A stretch of 64,000 nt of DNA, taken from positions 1-64,000 of the forward strand of contig LRSR01014085.1 in the NCBI GenBank assembly GCA_001579985.1, given 5' to 3'. How positions within the stretch are numbered: position 1 is the first letter of the stretch; each line of letters starts with the position of its first letter. The notes beneath the pieces were generated by a model that was not told the origin of the DNA, did no database searches, and saw only the letters and a list, made by a program, of their open reading frames with translations. Below, piece by piece: positions 22,601-33,912 of this stretch. Both the position numbers and the translations under genes were made by a program. The DNA comes from Hypsibius dujardini. Its lineage: Eukaryota > Tardigrada > Eutardigrada > Parachela > Hypsibiidae.

Positions 22601-22837
22601 TTTGGTTCGTAGGTATGGTTCCAGAATGCCCGTGCAAAATATCGCCGTAGTCTCCTCAAGCAGGACCCCAATCGGGTGCTGGAAGCCAGCCCGATCGCCA
22701 AAGCCCAGTCCAACTCCCCATCACCACGACCGGATTACGGTTTGCCGGACAATGCTTCAGCAAAGCAACACGACCTTAATCATTACCCAATGTCGAACGG
22801 AAGCAATTCTCAAGACAATGGCGCTGAGTACTACTAA
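19649..22837 (+). CDS. ap: LIM-homeodomain transcription factor, apterous/Lhx2-9 class
   Basis: Nuclear transcription factor of the Apterous/Lhx2/Lhx9 group, which pairs with LDB cofactors through its LIM domains and specifies appendage and neuronal identity in other animals. Exons 19649-20052, 20767-21587, 22105-22273, 22360-22444 and 22613-22837 give 567 residues. The ATG lies in GCCGCCATGC, a good context. LIM1 (about residues 69-128) shows CSGCRNGISEQYF, HCHCLKCSVC and LCKEDYYK; LIM2 (about 143-195) shows CHGCNYPI, FVFHVPCFRCLACTATL and LCQRHFH. A low-complexity Gly/Ser/His linker of over 200 residues follows. The homeodomain (about 447-506) reads RTKRMRTSFKHQQLRSMKQY, DAKDLKQLAQKTGLTKRVLQ and VWFQNARAKYRR, diagnostic for this class, and is split by two introns. 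The C-terminus is short and ends GAEYY. Introns hold minisatellites. Confidence 0.96.
20613..20735. repeat. 24-bp minisatellite in ap intron 1
   Basis: Five copies of a 24-base unit CTTCTCGAAG(C/G)GTTC plus TATGCGCTC-like tail, ending about 30 bases before the exon 2 acceptor at 20766. Frame-preserving, so it gives false ORFs. Confidence 0.85.
21690..21801. repeat. GTTGCCTG minisatellite in ap intron 2
   Basis: Repeated GTTGCCTGCGTCCTGTTGCC units with small length changes. Located in the intron between the LIM2 exon and the homeobox exons. Confidence 0.8.
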
Positions 22838-23543
22838 CAAGGACTATGACTATTGTTCAGCGTGCATTTTTAACAGTTGTCAAGTAGACGCCTTTCTTTC
22901 ACTTTCCCGGTTGCAAATCCATGTGTGTGCGCACGAGGTACAGAGCTGTTGGTTCGTTTAGTAAATAACAATCAAATTACTGTAGCTCCATCCGATCGGG
23001 GTATACAGCAGTACTTCGTACGACGTACGTATACTGCACTCATAGTCTCGCACAATTACACCTGCGAAAAAGACCGTAGGTCAGTCTTACGGAAAGGTGG
23101 CGACAAGACAGTCAAGACGCCACCTGTTGGTGGCACTGGCAAAAAAGCCGTATTCAAAGCAAAGCATGACATCTTCAAACGTGCTTGGTGAACCCGGACA
23201 GCCCACGCACCAGGATAGGTATAACTCCTACGCTGGTTCAAAACTTTTATAGAGTTTTATGTCTTAGATTTGAATACATATGATTTCTAGTTTTCCTCAA
23301 TCGTGAATTCGTTTAAACTGAAAAAAAGTCACTTGCGCCGTTACGGAGACGGAAACCATAATTTCTAGTGCATTATTCGTTCTGTTGCGATCCGATCGCA
23401 CTGCGATCGGAAGTCTCGTTTATGGTCTTCTCTTATTGTTAATCATTCTTTGGGTTTTTTTGCACTTCGGCATGGCTACCAAATGCGTGAGCACTGCTAC
23501 GTTTGATTTCGGGAAGCTTTCTTGGTAGCACGCCTGCGCAGTC
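22838..23543. other. Spacer between ap and the F-box-like gene
   Basis: Contains the ap 3' UTR. A stretch at 23040-23220 (GGTGGCGACAAGACAGTC ... GCCACCTGTTGGTGGCAC) has local inverted-repeat character but no clear borders. No exon seen. Confidence 0.4.
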
Positions 23544-25227
23544 ATGGAAGAGAACGCGGAAGTGAACACATCAGCCTGCTCGCATCCTACTTCCGCGACG
23601 CCATTCAACTCTGGCTCGGGGATGACCATTTCGGATTTGCCTGTGGAGATGCTGGCCAAAATCTTCGGGAAGCTGGACTGCTTTCAGCAGTGGGAAGCGC
23701 GTAGGTGAGAGATTTGGCGGACTGCATTCTGCCCTGTCATTGATTGACTTAATTGATTGATTGATTAACTTGATTGATTGATTGACTTAATTGATTGATT
23801 GACTTGAAATCAATGAAATGCTATTTGTTTTGTCCCTTTTGCTCATCTTTTCATTATGCTTATTTGCCTGGCAGTAAATTATTTTGTGAGTGGTACACTA
23901 TCTCGGTTTTCTAGACGATTGATGCAGCATCAAAGATTGAAGCAGATTTGAGCGTTCCGTCGGTATACAGTAACTCATTTATGTTCAATTACTTGACCGC
24001 TTGATTGTCGCACTGTTGCCGTTTCTGATTGTTGTTAATTGCTTTTTTGCCCCTTATGATTGATTAATAGATCGTCCGTTACTGTCGCACATCTGCGATT
24101 CTGCAGGACGTTTCTTTTCATGATACCGCACAGCTAATAGATTTTGCGTTTCTTTTTCTAGCGTCTGTAAGCAGTGGGAATTCATCCTGACCTGGGATTC
24201 CAGTATCAAGAAGAACGCTTTCTATGACCTGGCCACATTCCCGAATCTGCCCTCCCTGACTCACGCTGAATCGGAGGAGGATCTGAGCGACACGGGAGTC
24301 GAAGGGGCCAGCAAGCCAGGCCCTTGGGAGCGGCCTGTCTCCAAGTTTTGGTCGTGGGTCTTCCCCAAACACGTCAAGCACATTTGCGTTTCATCAAAGC
24401 CGCTCACGATAACAACATTCTCACCGAGTACTATCCAAAACGTCTCCATGTCCATACCCTACTGCACTTGTGCTTCGATCACTTCGGCACGGGTCGATCT
24501 GTCAAGGAGATGTCGCTGATGTTGGTGGACTTTACAATTCCCGATCTGCTGCCGTTGCTGTGTCCGACTGTTCGGAAAGGTGACTGGCCGATCACGTTGG
24601 TGCGTTGTCGCCTCTCATTCTACTGCTGGAAATGGGACGTTGATCAGCCGGCTCCCTTTGAGGCAGGAGATTGTGAGCTAGCGATGTCCATAGAGAAAGT
24701 GACCCTGCGCATGGGAGCCCATCTGGAAGGCGACTTGATGGTGTTGGGCGATGCCGTCTTGCCGGGTTTTCTTAGCATTGAACCCGTGGCAAATTTCTTG
24801 CAAGAAATCGAACTGTTTGAGCCTCACGCGGAGTACTCGAGTGAGGAGTGGGATGCAATAGCAACTGATATTCTCGATTTTTTTCGGCGGTTAGTTGCTC
24901 ACTGGTTTGATTTAAAGATGCAAGCTTCCTTGCCTCATACTGAACTGTCTTCTATTTGTCTTTCAGTTTGCTGTCATGTGTGTGGGTTAATTTTCACATT
25001 TTTGTCTTTTTATATTTTCTTTCAGACGGGAACCGCAGCTCGGCGAAGGATACTCAATTGAGTGGCTGCGTGACAACATCGACTACCGCAAGCTTCGTAA
25101 AACGACCATCTACGATCTAATGATGCCGAGTTTAGACGTGATGCTGGGGTCAGGATGGATCGACATGGACGCGCTGGAGTTTGGTTATGCCGACTGCGAA
25201 GGAGGAGATCGCGAGTCAAGTGATTAG
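23544..25227 (+). CDS. F-box-like protein with a reading-frame break
   Basis: Probable substrate adaptor of an SCF ubiquitin ligase. Exons: 23544-23704, 24162-24889, 25026-25227. The N-terminus after a short Ser/Thr-rich lead reads MTISDLPVEMLAKIFGKLDC then CKQWEFILTWD, the LP-x-E-x-L-x-x-I-F and V-C-K-x-W pattern of an F-box, split by intron 1. The second exon opens in one frame (VFPKHVKHICV) but the long downstream part (NNILTEYYPKRLHVHTLLHL, EMSLMLVDFTIPDLLPLLCP) is in another. The shift must lie between about 24286 and 24430, with no credible intron there. The TAG at 25225-25227 is followed by an open acidic stretch in the same frame to TGA at 25321-25323. So the gene is either decaying, mis-sequenced, or spliced in a way I cannot see. 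The C-terminal part matches no family I know. Confidence 0.6.
23747..23810. repeat. (TTGA)n simple repeat
   Basis: ATTGATTGATTGACTTAATT-type run in intron 1 of the F-box-like gene. Similar GATT/AATC runs recur through the window (7873, 10151, 31060, 45500, 54950, 60990, 61475-61543). Confidence 0.85.
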
Positions 25228-25323
25228 GCGGACGAGGTCACTGCGGTGAGGCATTTGGACGATGAAGAGGAGCGTGATGATGGAGACAATGTCTACGACG
25301 ACATCAATGATATTGACCAGTGA

Positions 25324-25705
25324 GACGGTTTCTAACTGGTTCCAATTCTAGTATTTGTATAAAAGACTTCCAGCTGTTTTCTCGCGATCCAAGGGAAAAC
25401 GCGAATCCTTTTTCAGAACTGTCTCTTTCATAAGTAAATTTTGTGCTTCGATTGAAATGTTCTCGACCTTATAATTTTTCTTCTCGGTGTAAGTACGGGG
25501 ACCCATTAATATCTTACCGTAAATGTAGAACTCTCCCGGCAGTTTGTAATACTTTGATGTTTACTGCTAATTTATCAGTATATTGCCACTGCCTCTTTCC
25601 GCGACGGAATTCTTTGTTTCCTGTTTTCTGGTCCATAAGCTGTTGTATTCCGACTTGCGAGTGTTGTATTTATCCGACTTCCCTAAGGGATCGTACTACG
25701 TGTAT
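25324..25705. other. Spacer after the F-box-like gene
   Basis: No exon supported. Short ORFs only. Confidence 0.4.
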
Positions 25706-25893
25706 TGTAGAATCTCGACCCATCCGTGGTGCCTAAATCATCACACAGTAAATCAGCCTCGGTGGGCCAAAACAACTGTTATGCTTCAATCAACACGTGT
25801 GGTCTTGTGGTTCGCACATCTTTGCAGTCAATCAAAACGGTCGCTTTTTACTGTGTGATGACGTAGGCACCAGGGATAGGTCGAGATTCTACA
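25706..25893. mobile_element. MITE-like element, TGTAGAATCTCGACC family
   Basis: Terminal inverted repeats of about 45 bases: TGTAGAATCTCGACCCATCC then GTGGTGCCTA and ATCATCACACAGTAAA on the left, mirrored on the right (TTTACTGTGTGATGACGTAG, GGTCGAGATTCTACA). Noncoding, 188 bases. Related to the element at 40620-40756. Confidence 0.85.
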
Positions 25894-25904
25894 GTGAGGG
25901 TATA

Positions 25905-25990
25905 CGAAGTTCCTTTATTTACAGTAATTGTAATTGTACAGTAATTATTTACAGTAAATGTAATTGTAATTACAGTAATTGTATCTTCGT
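25905..25990. repeat. TACAGTAATTGTAATTG-type simple repeat
   Basis: Runs of TACAGTAATTGTAATTG variants next to the MITE-like element. Probably microsatellite-like expansion; AT-rich. Confidence 0.7.
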
Positions 25991-26031
25991 ACCAGTAATA
26001 TGTCGAACGGTGATGCCTTTTGTGAAAAAGC

Positions 26032-26349
26032 AGCAAAAGCACTGATTTCCAAACTTTGTTTAATTTCGTGCTTCTTGACACTTTCTGACTCAAAATTTAA
26101 TTTGGAATCGTATGGTATCAGCAAAATAGTTTTTGGGGGGAAGGGGGCGTAGCTATGAACATCGAAAGAACACTAAAATCAAGATGAACGGTATTAGTTC
26201 TCTTTGTGCTGGACGCAACTTGTAGTTCATAGCTCCGCCCCTTCCTTCCAAAATATTTTGCTGATGCCATTCGATTCCAAATTAAATTTGAGCCAGAAAG
26301 TGCCAAGAAGCACGAAATTAAATACATTTTAGAAATCGGTGATTTTGCA
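26032..26349. mobile_element. Long-TIR palindromic element
   Basis: About 318 bases with inverted arms near 120 bases. Left contains TTTAATTTCGTGCTTCTTG, TTTAATTTGGAATCG and ATCAGCAAAAT; right contains ATTTTGCTGATGCCATTCGA, CCAAATTAAATTTGAGCC and CAAGAAGCACGAAATTAAA. The centre near 26160-26215 has no coding capacity. A non-autonomous DNA element is the simplest reading. Confidence 0.85.
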
Positions 26350-27270
26350 GGATACTGGAATCTTCCAGTCTTTTCAACTTCCCAAATTATTCCCGACCAC
26401 CAAGAATCTCTTTGCCGCCAGCTATATTTTCTAAAATTATGATCAATGAACTAGTATTCGGGACAAAATTTTGGTCAGGACCGGAGAGTATCGGAGGTAA
26501 TTGATCCCTTGTCAGCCGGCACTGACCGGAAGTGCTCCCCTCCTGTACTTTGTGCACACTGACAAGCTATGCACAAGAGCAAGCTCCTGCGCGTGGCTTC
26601 TAGACTCTACCACGAGGTAAAACTCCCAATGCTGCGCAAGTTCGGAAATTGTATAATTGCCGCGTCCACACACTTTTCTCTCATTGTTTGTCGATATTTT
26701 GGGTTCAAATATTTTGGCCCAGTAAAATAGGGGGGTCCGAATTCGAGCCAATTCCAGCTACCGGGTGCTGCTGCTTTTCCACGGTTGATTGATTATTGAT
26801 TGAACTCCCGCAATCATCGGAGAATAGAACGAAGTAAAATCAGAAAAAACATATTAATATAAAAAATAATTATATTAATTTTGGTCGGCGTTACAAGTCG
26901 TGGCTTACTAGGCTGGAGCATTTTAGGCCTCGAAAAACACTCAAGAAATCAATCAATTACGCTTGAGTGGCAAAAAATAAGTTTGCTCAATCAATTGATC
27001 GGTCGAAAGCAGCTACTCGCGTTGGCTGGAATTGGCTCGAACTCAGATTCCCCTATTTTGCTGGGCTGAAGCTTAAAGGGTGGCTTTAACTTGGGCACAT
27101 AGGCATTAAAAGCAAGTGTGGACAGGTAATTCCTAAGTCCCACTCCCACAAGTAGCTTGTAACAAGCTGAGCAAAAAACCACAACACAAAAATTAGTTTG
27201 CAGCTTATGCACCGACACTAACAACTTTCACTCGCCATTACAACAAAAAATTTAACCACCATTTCGAAAA
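26350..27270. other. Spacer before the S1P phosphatase gene
   Basis: Includes at 26612-26720 a partial copy of the AGGTAAAACTCCCAATGC element first seen at 12259. Otherwise AT-rich with no supported exon. The phosphatase promoter should lie in the last few hundred bases. Confidence 0.45.
26612..26720. mobile_element. Partial MITE-like copy (12259 family)
   Basis: GAGGTAAAACTCCCAATGCT, TTCGGAAATTGTATAATTGC, CACACTTTTCTCTCATTG and TTTTGGGTTCAAA follow in the same order as at 12259-12350. The inverted far end was not found, so the copy is incomplete or diverged. Confidence 0.7.
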
Positions 27271-29550
27271 ATGGATGCGATCAAGTCGGTCTTTACATTC
27301 CTAAACGATGCCCATCTCGTACGCCATTTCCAATCGCTGTGCGGATTACACCGAGCGCCATCGCCGCCCCTGTCGCTCCCAGACGATGAGGAAGGCTCAT
27401 CTCCATCGCCCGGTCGCGTGCCCAGCACCCCGCCTTCCATCTCGGACTTGCGTCGCCATAAGACATTTCTGAAAGGGGATAAGGGCATCGACAGCATCTT
27501 TTCGGCCGTTGATCGAGATTCGCGGTTCATTTCTCAGGAAGAATTGGTAAACCGGTAAGCAAAAAAAACACAGGCGAAGAACGAAGTTTTATCAAAAATC
27601 TAATTCTATAATTGTTTTGCTGAACTCGTCCAGCAGAGGGGAAAGGTATGCCAGATTACTGGTAATAAAAAGTTTCATTTGTGAACAGGCACATTCAGCA
27701 TATCCAGAAGGAGGAAGGAATGATTGCTTCCCCTTCCGGTGGTCGAAAAAACGGTTCGGAGAATCATTCCAGTCCGGCACCCCGCAATGGACGCGTTGTG
27801 CCGTCTGGTTCGGCCATGGACACGGTGCGAGCGACACGGGAGGAGGAGAAGATGCGGAGCGAGATGGCGCCCGATTTTGTGATTCATTCGCGACTGTTGT
27901 ATTATCTCTTTCGATTCGGCTCGAGTTTGGGCTACGAGGCGTTTTATGCTACCTTCTTCCCGATTTGGACGTGGAATATTGACGGAGCAGTCTGCAGGTA
28001 TTTGTAGAGTATTTTTTTGTTTCGAGCGAGTGCACAAATTGAGTTGATATTGTTGTTGCAGGAGAGTGGTTTTTATGTGGGTGACAACCATGTAAGTCAA
28101 CGATGGCTGTGCATGGGAGCATTAGCTTGATTGATGGATTCACGAAAGTGGATGATTCTGGAGATTTGCCTTTGTTTATTAGCACTGCATCGATTGATCG
28201 ATCGGTGGATTTGATTTGTATTGATGAATTTAAGAATTCATGCCTTTCTTGTACAGGTATATCGGTCAGCTCATGAAAGACATACTTAAGATGCCACGTC
28301 CGTCACCGAAAATTGTGATCCAGATGGAACCCATGTAATTAACCGTGTAATCTGTTTGGATTACGTGGCTGTTGACTCTCTGTGTTCCGCTGTTTAGGTA
28401 CGTCAGTGAATACGGAATGCCCAGGTAGTTTGTCATTATTCTTGTTGTGGAACCTTATCATCCAACCGGCGGGATCAACAGCTTGGCGTGCATTCTTTTC
28501 CAGCACTCACGCCATGATTGGGTTCAGCGTCCCATTTTCTCTCCTGTACTTCTGCAGTCAACGCTATGAGGTACATATAATACGATTCTCGTACTCAACC
28601 AGTTTTGCAGCGTTTGAAAACGACGACGATTAGTAATGTTATGTTGTTGTAGTTTCCTTTCGTGGTCGGACTGGCGGTTTGCTCCGTTTGGTGCTTACTG
28701 ATCTGTCTGAGTCGTCTCTACCTGGGAATGCATAGCGTGTTGGACATTATCGGCGGCCTCCTACTCGTCACCGGCCTTTTTGCTCTAATCCTCCCACTGG
28801 CGGATATCCTCGACAATTTCCAGCTGACTTCTTTACTTGCACCGCTTATCATGGGGGCGGGTTTCCTCATTCCGAGCCTCTATTACCCGCAGACCTTCAG
28901 CGAAGAGGTCTCCCAGGGCCAGTGGGGACCGACCTGGGCGGATACGGTGACCATTCTGGCCGCGGGGTGGGGCATCTTCATGGGTTCCTGGTTGAACTAC
29001 CAAATGGGGTTGATCACCGCACCGGCCATCACGACAGACGGGCCCGTCCTCCCACCACCTTATCCGATCATTTGGCCGTCATCACAGCAAGTGATCTACA
29101 CCATCTTTCGAACTGTTGCGGGCCTGGCATGTCTAGCGACAGTCCGAATAGCGGGCAAGACCATGGCTCATCTGGCGGTGTGTGCATACTACAAACGCGA
29201 TCCCAACGAGGTGAAGGGGAAGAATCTGGTGAAGTTCGAGTTGCCAGTGAAGTTCTTTACTTATGCTGCCATCGGCATGTCAGGTACCTCATACTGCTCT
29301 AGAGGAAAGATATCTCAGATACATATGCACATACATACATACAAACAGACAGACAGAATGGACAGCACAAGACTAGCGACAGAATCAGTATCAGAATCAG
29401 ACAGTGAAGAAAATACATGCAGACAGAGACAAAGACAATTGCACATGAAAATGAAAACTGAAACTAATTTTGTTTGCAGCAACCTTTTTCATTCCTGCTC
29501 TCTTTCGTGGACTGAACATTGCTCGAGACACCATGTACACGGAAGTTTAG
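27271..29550 (+). CDS. SGPP: Sphingosine-1-phosphate phosphatase (SGPP1/2 type)
   Basis: Endoplasmic reticulum lipid phosphatase of the PAP2 superfamily that dephosphorylates sphingosine-1-phosphate and so feeds the ceramide salvage route. Eight exons (27271-27554, 27689-27997, 28062-28091, 28257-28334, 28398-28424, 28504-28570, 28653-29283, 29480-29550) join without a break to 498 residues. The three PAP2 motifs are present: KDILKMPRPSPK (K-x6-RP), YGMPSTHAM (P-S-x-H) and SRLYLGMHSVLDIIGG (S-R-x5-H-x3-D). Several membrane helices follow, and GQWGPTWADTVTILAAGWG resembles the SGPP luminal region. Two exons are tiny (30 and 27 bases); the P-S-T-H catalytic motif is split across the intron after the 27-base exon. 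The N-terminal 190 residues are polar and low-complexity. It is longer than human SGPP2 and similar to SGPP1. Confidence 0.95.
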
Positions 29551-29973
29551 CTCTTTCGCTCCTGTTGTTGGCATGAATGCATCACCGCCGTCCGGTGTCC
29601 TCTGTGGACCATTCATGAACTTGACTCTTCATTTGACTCGTGTATCTTGTTACAGTGTTAATCGCCAAATGTTCCCGCAAGGACAGCAGCTTTTTTCGTA
29701 CATTTATTTTATAATTTCTCTCGGTGAATTCTTAATTCTCTCTAGCACATTACTCTTTGCATTGCTTTGTCATCCTCACAGAGCACACCACCGATAAGTT
29801 TCACAAAGATTCAAGACCATGTATTTTAGAGCTGCTCTCTCCGTATAAAATTTTAAACTATGAATAGAAACTCTGTGATTCGCAAGTTTTGATCTGTGCT
29901 AGGGCGTCGTGGATACGGTGCCCGATCGGCTTCCATGACTGTAGACATCGCCGGTACATAGACAACTTCCCGT
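29551..29973. other. Convergent 3' spacer SGPP / NAGK
   Basis: Two genes on opposite strands end here, about 420 bases apart. No additional exon seen. Confidence 0.6.
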
Positions 29974-30261
29974 TCAAAAGTCTCCGTTTATTTGGGCATG
30001 TGGATCCAGGTGGAAAAACGGCTGGGTCGGCCGGAGATGATCAAGAAGCAGATCTACACCTACAGATCGTGCCCCAAGGAATGCCGCTCCAATGTCGGAA
30101 GATCCAGATAATCGATGCATGGTTATTTCCGGAATGTCTTTCCCGCTGAACTTACTAACGAAACCTACTTCCAAAACAATGCGAAGCTGAATAGAATACC
30201 GAAACTAGGTAAATATTTTCAAAAACATACAGTGCGCAGGTCTGTCGATCTGCCTACATAT

Positions 30262-30349
<88 letters not shown>

Positions 30350-31647
30350 GTCTGTCTATGTGACTATGTCTACCTGTCTATCTGTCTGTCTGTCTAGCTG
30401 GCTGGCTGGCCGTTTATTCTTACCGCTTCTAAGGAGGCTCCAGCTTTTCCAGACTGAGCCCACGCAGATAATGGGTACTCCGCCCTTTTTGCATTTCAGC
30501 TCCTCTGAAGCGTCTGAAATGACGGCAGCCACATGGTTGGCCAATTGCCATCCGGCATCGTAAAAAACCTGTTTGCAGAATGGATCACCGGCCAGTCCGG
30601 CGGCGGCGAGATTTGAGCAAAACTTCGCGATGAAAGATTTGTCGAATGGAGAGTAGAAGAACTGCAGCATTTCTGAGCGTGTTTCCACACCGAAATAGTT
30701 GTATACCTCCCTCCTAAACTGCGTTAGGTCTTGCGGGCATTTACGTAGACGATCTTCGTGGTCGAAAAATATCTTGATGGCGTGCTGGGCAATCCCTGGA
30801 ACCACAAACGGACATTTATTGAGGTCAAACAAACACACCGGTCAAGAGACAAATTAATTTACTCGTACGCAGTCAATAGATTTTTTCTTACAGTAACCAG
30901 ATCCTTCATCTCCGAGCAAGTGGCCCCAACCACCCGCGCCGACCATTTTTCCATCCGGATTTCGCAATATACAATTGGATCCCGTACCTTAAAAAAATGA
31001 TCGGGAAACGTAAAAAGTCTGGTACCAAAATTAGCCAATCCATTGATTGTGATCTCGGATCAATCAATCAATCGATCGATCAATTCATAACGCAACACTC
31101 AGACTCATTATGCAGTAGACCGATCAAATCAATCAAGCAATCAATTGAAGAAATTTCTTTTCCACTTAACAGCTGACCACGCATCCGCACCTGATATCAA
31201 CACAATTCCAGACAGATCACTCCTCGCCGTGGCCAGCGATCCCACGGTATCATTCTCTATGACATACGACGCCGCGACGTGATGCACCTCATCCAGCATG
31301 TTGACCCACTGCTTATTCCGCTGAGCATCATCAGCACCACTCATACACAAGCCTATCGAAGCGATAACGGCGTTGTCGGGCACGTCCGCAGTCTTTCGCA
31401 ACTCCCCCACCATGTCCGCGATGGTCTGGCAGGCCTTCTCCAGACCCACCACCCACTGATTGGTCTTTCCGCCCGTGCACCTCGCCAGAATCTCCGCGTC
31501 CTCATTGAGCAGGATGCCGTGAGAAGCGGTCCCGCCGCCTTCGATACCAACGAAATAGCGATGATCTCCAACAGAGTAAGCTGCACCATGCCCGTTGCTC
31601 CTTTTTCCATGGTCGTTTTCGAGGACGATGACGTCTCCGTGGTCCAT
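29974..31647 (-). CDS. NAGK: N-acetyl-D-glucosamine kinase
   Basis: Cytosolic sugar kinase that phosphorylates N-acetylglucosamine released from glycan breakdown, returning it to amino-sugar metabolism. Exons on the minus strand 31647-31191, 30987-30892, 30795-30424 and 30164-29974 sum to 371 residues, a little longer than the human enzyme (344), the excess being an N-terminal extension. Visible landmarks: [20 protein letters not shown] (phosphate 1 loop), [47 protein letters not shown] across an intron, [20 protein letters not shown] (the substrate and ATP region, GGWGHxLGDEGS), [14 protein letters not shown], and the C-terminal [11 protein letters not shown]. Introns carry (CCTG)n/(TCTG)n and CAATCAAT repeats. 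Very secure. Confidence 0.96.
30256..30410. repeat. (CCTG)n/(TCTG)n microsatellite in NAGK intron
   Basis: CTGCCTGCCTGC then TCTGTCTGTCTG runs with TATC variants, inside the last NAGK intron and abutting the preceding exon. Confidence 0.95.
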
Positions 31648-32359
31648 CTTGCGTGCTGGTTACGAATGATGACCGAATAATATATTGCAGAATGGAGGGC
31701 AGTTACATCACGTTGTCTGTCTGACCTGCAATCAGTACTAATATTCAGTAGTAGCGGAACACACTGACCAATCAGTACTAATATTCAGTAGTAGCGGAAC
31801 ACACTGACCGAAACAATTTTCTTCAACACCGTCGGTGTGTATATGATATAGATGAAAACAATCGAGTGCCTCGAGGCACTGTGCTATATTGTGATTAGTG
31901 CCATGTGTACACTGCGGATGATGCGTCATTACGGAAGTATTACGTGGCACGATAAAAATCAATGCGCGTACAAGCTCAGCTTGAGGCCTGTCGCTTGATT
32001 GATTTATGCACGGCACTACTCATGAGATAATGAATCAATCAAGGGAGAGCCGGACCGATGAATGAATGTTACCGTCAGGTGCTCAGGAGACTGCTCGAAT
32101 GATGTACTGTACGAGATTGTTTTACGGTTTATCGATCTTACTACCAAAGCAACAAAGTCACTTCTTGTTTTTGTTGACGTTTCTTTTGCCTTCGGAATCT
32201 GTCTAGCAAAGCGATGACTAAAGCAGCACCAAACCGATTCACAAGGGTTGTCAAAACGAGATTTCAGCGAGATCAGGGTAGCCAACGAACAAAATTTACA
32301 TAGCACAATCAATAAAGCAACAAACACGCGACAGTTCCAAGCCGGTCGTGGAAAACAAT
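31648..32359. other. Spacer between NAGK and H4
   Basis: Contains a 42-base tandem duplication at 31728-31812 (AATCAGTACTAATATTCAGT then AGTAGCGGAACACACTGACC). It spans the NAGK 5' region and the H4 3' flank. No gene recognised, and no histone stem-loop next to the H4 stop. Confidence 0.5.
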
Positions 32360-32807
<448 letters not shown>

Positions 32808-32891
32808 GATGAGAGATGTGTAGGGAATTTGACGGTAAAGAAAGAATTCACAAGATTGCAACTGATGATATTGTCGGGTGAGGACGCTTGC

Positions 32892-32898
32892 TTTTATA
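32892..32898 (-). promoter_or_regulatory. TATA box of H4
   Basis: TATAAAA on the minus strand (GAGCGTATAAAAGCAAGC), about 85 bases upstream of the H4 start codon, a typical core promoter position for histone genes. Confidence 0.8.
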
Positions 32899-33177
32899 CG
32901 CTCCCAACATGCAACATGCAAGTTTAGGGTGAATGAGAATTGTGATAACGCCACGCCCCCTTTCACGTCATTCCGTTCCCCTGTTTAGGGATGCGAAATC
33001 TCTTTTGATTCGTTTGATTTAATTGTTAATCGGAAAATAGTTTTGTAAAAGACAAAAATGTAAGAAATATTTTTTCCTATGCAATGAAAATATTTGAAAC
33101 TTTTTTAAAAAACAGAATATTGAAAAAACCGTCAGAAAATATATTTTCGGATATTGTTTTCATTCAGAATGTTGTGA

Positions 33178-33224
33178 CCAATGAGCGCTTCCACTGAAGC
33201 CACACCCTCCGACTTTTCAACCAA
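33178..33224. promoter_or_regulatory. CCAAT boxes in the H4/H3 divergent promoter
   Basis: GACCAATGAGCG near 33178 and AACCAATCGACAG near 33219, 40-90 bases upstream of the H3 TATA box. Their placement fits proximal promoter elements. Confidence 0.6.
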
Positions 33225-33262
33225 TCGACAGTCCTGCTGTATTCGAGACAAACCAGTCCGCG

Positions 33263-33272
33263 TATATAAAAG
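33263..33272 (+). promoter_or_regulatory. TATA box of H3
   Basis: TATATAAAAG about 100 bases before the H3 start codon. Confidence 0.8.
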
Positions 33273-33311
33273 CGTTGGCGTGCGCGTCATGGAAATCAGT
33301 TGATGTTTTGA

Positions 33312-33912
<601 letters not shown>

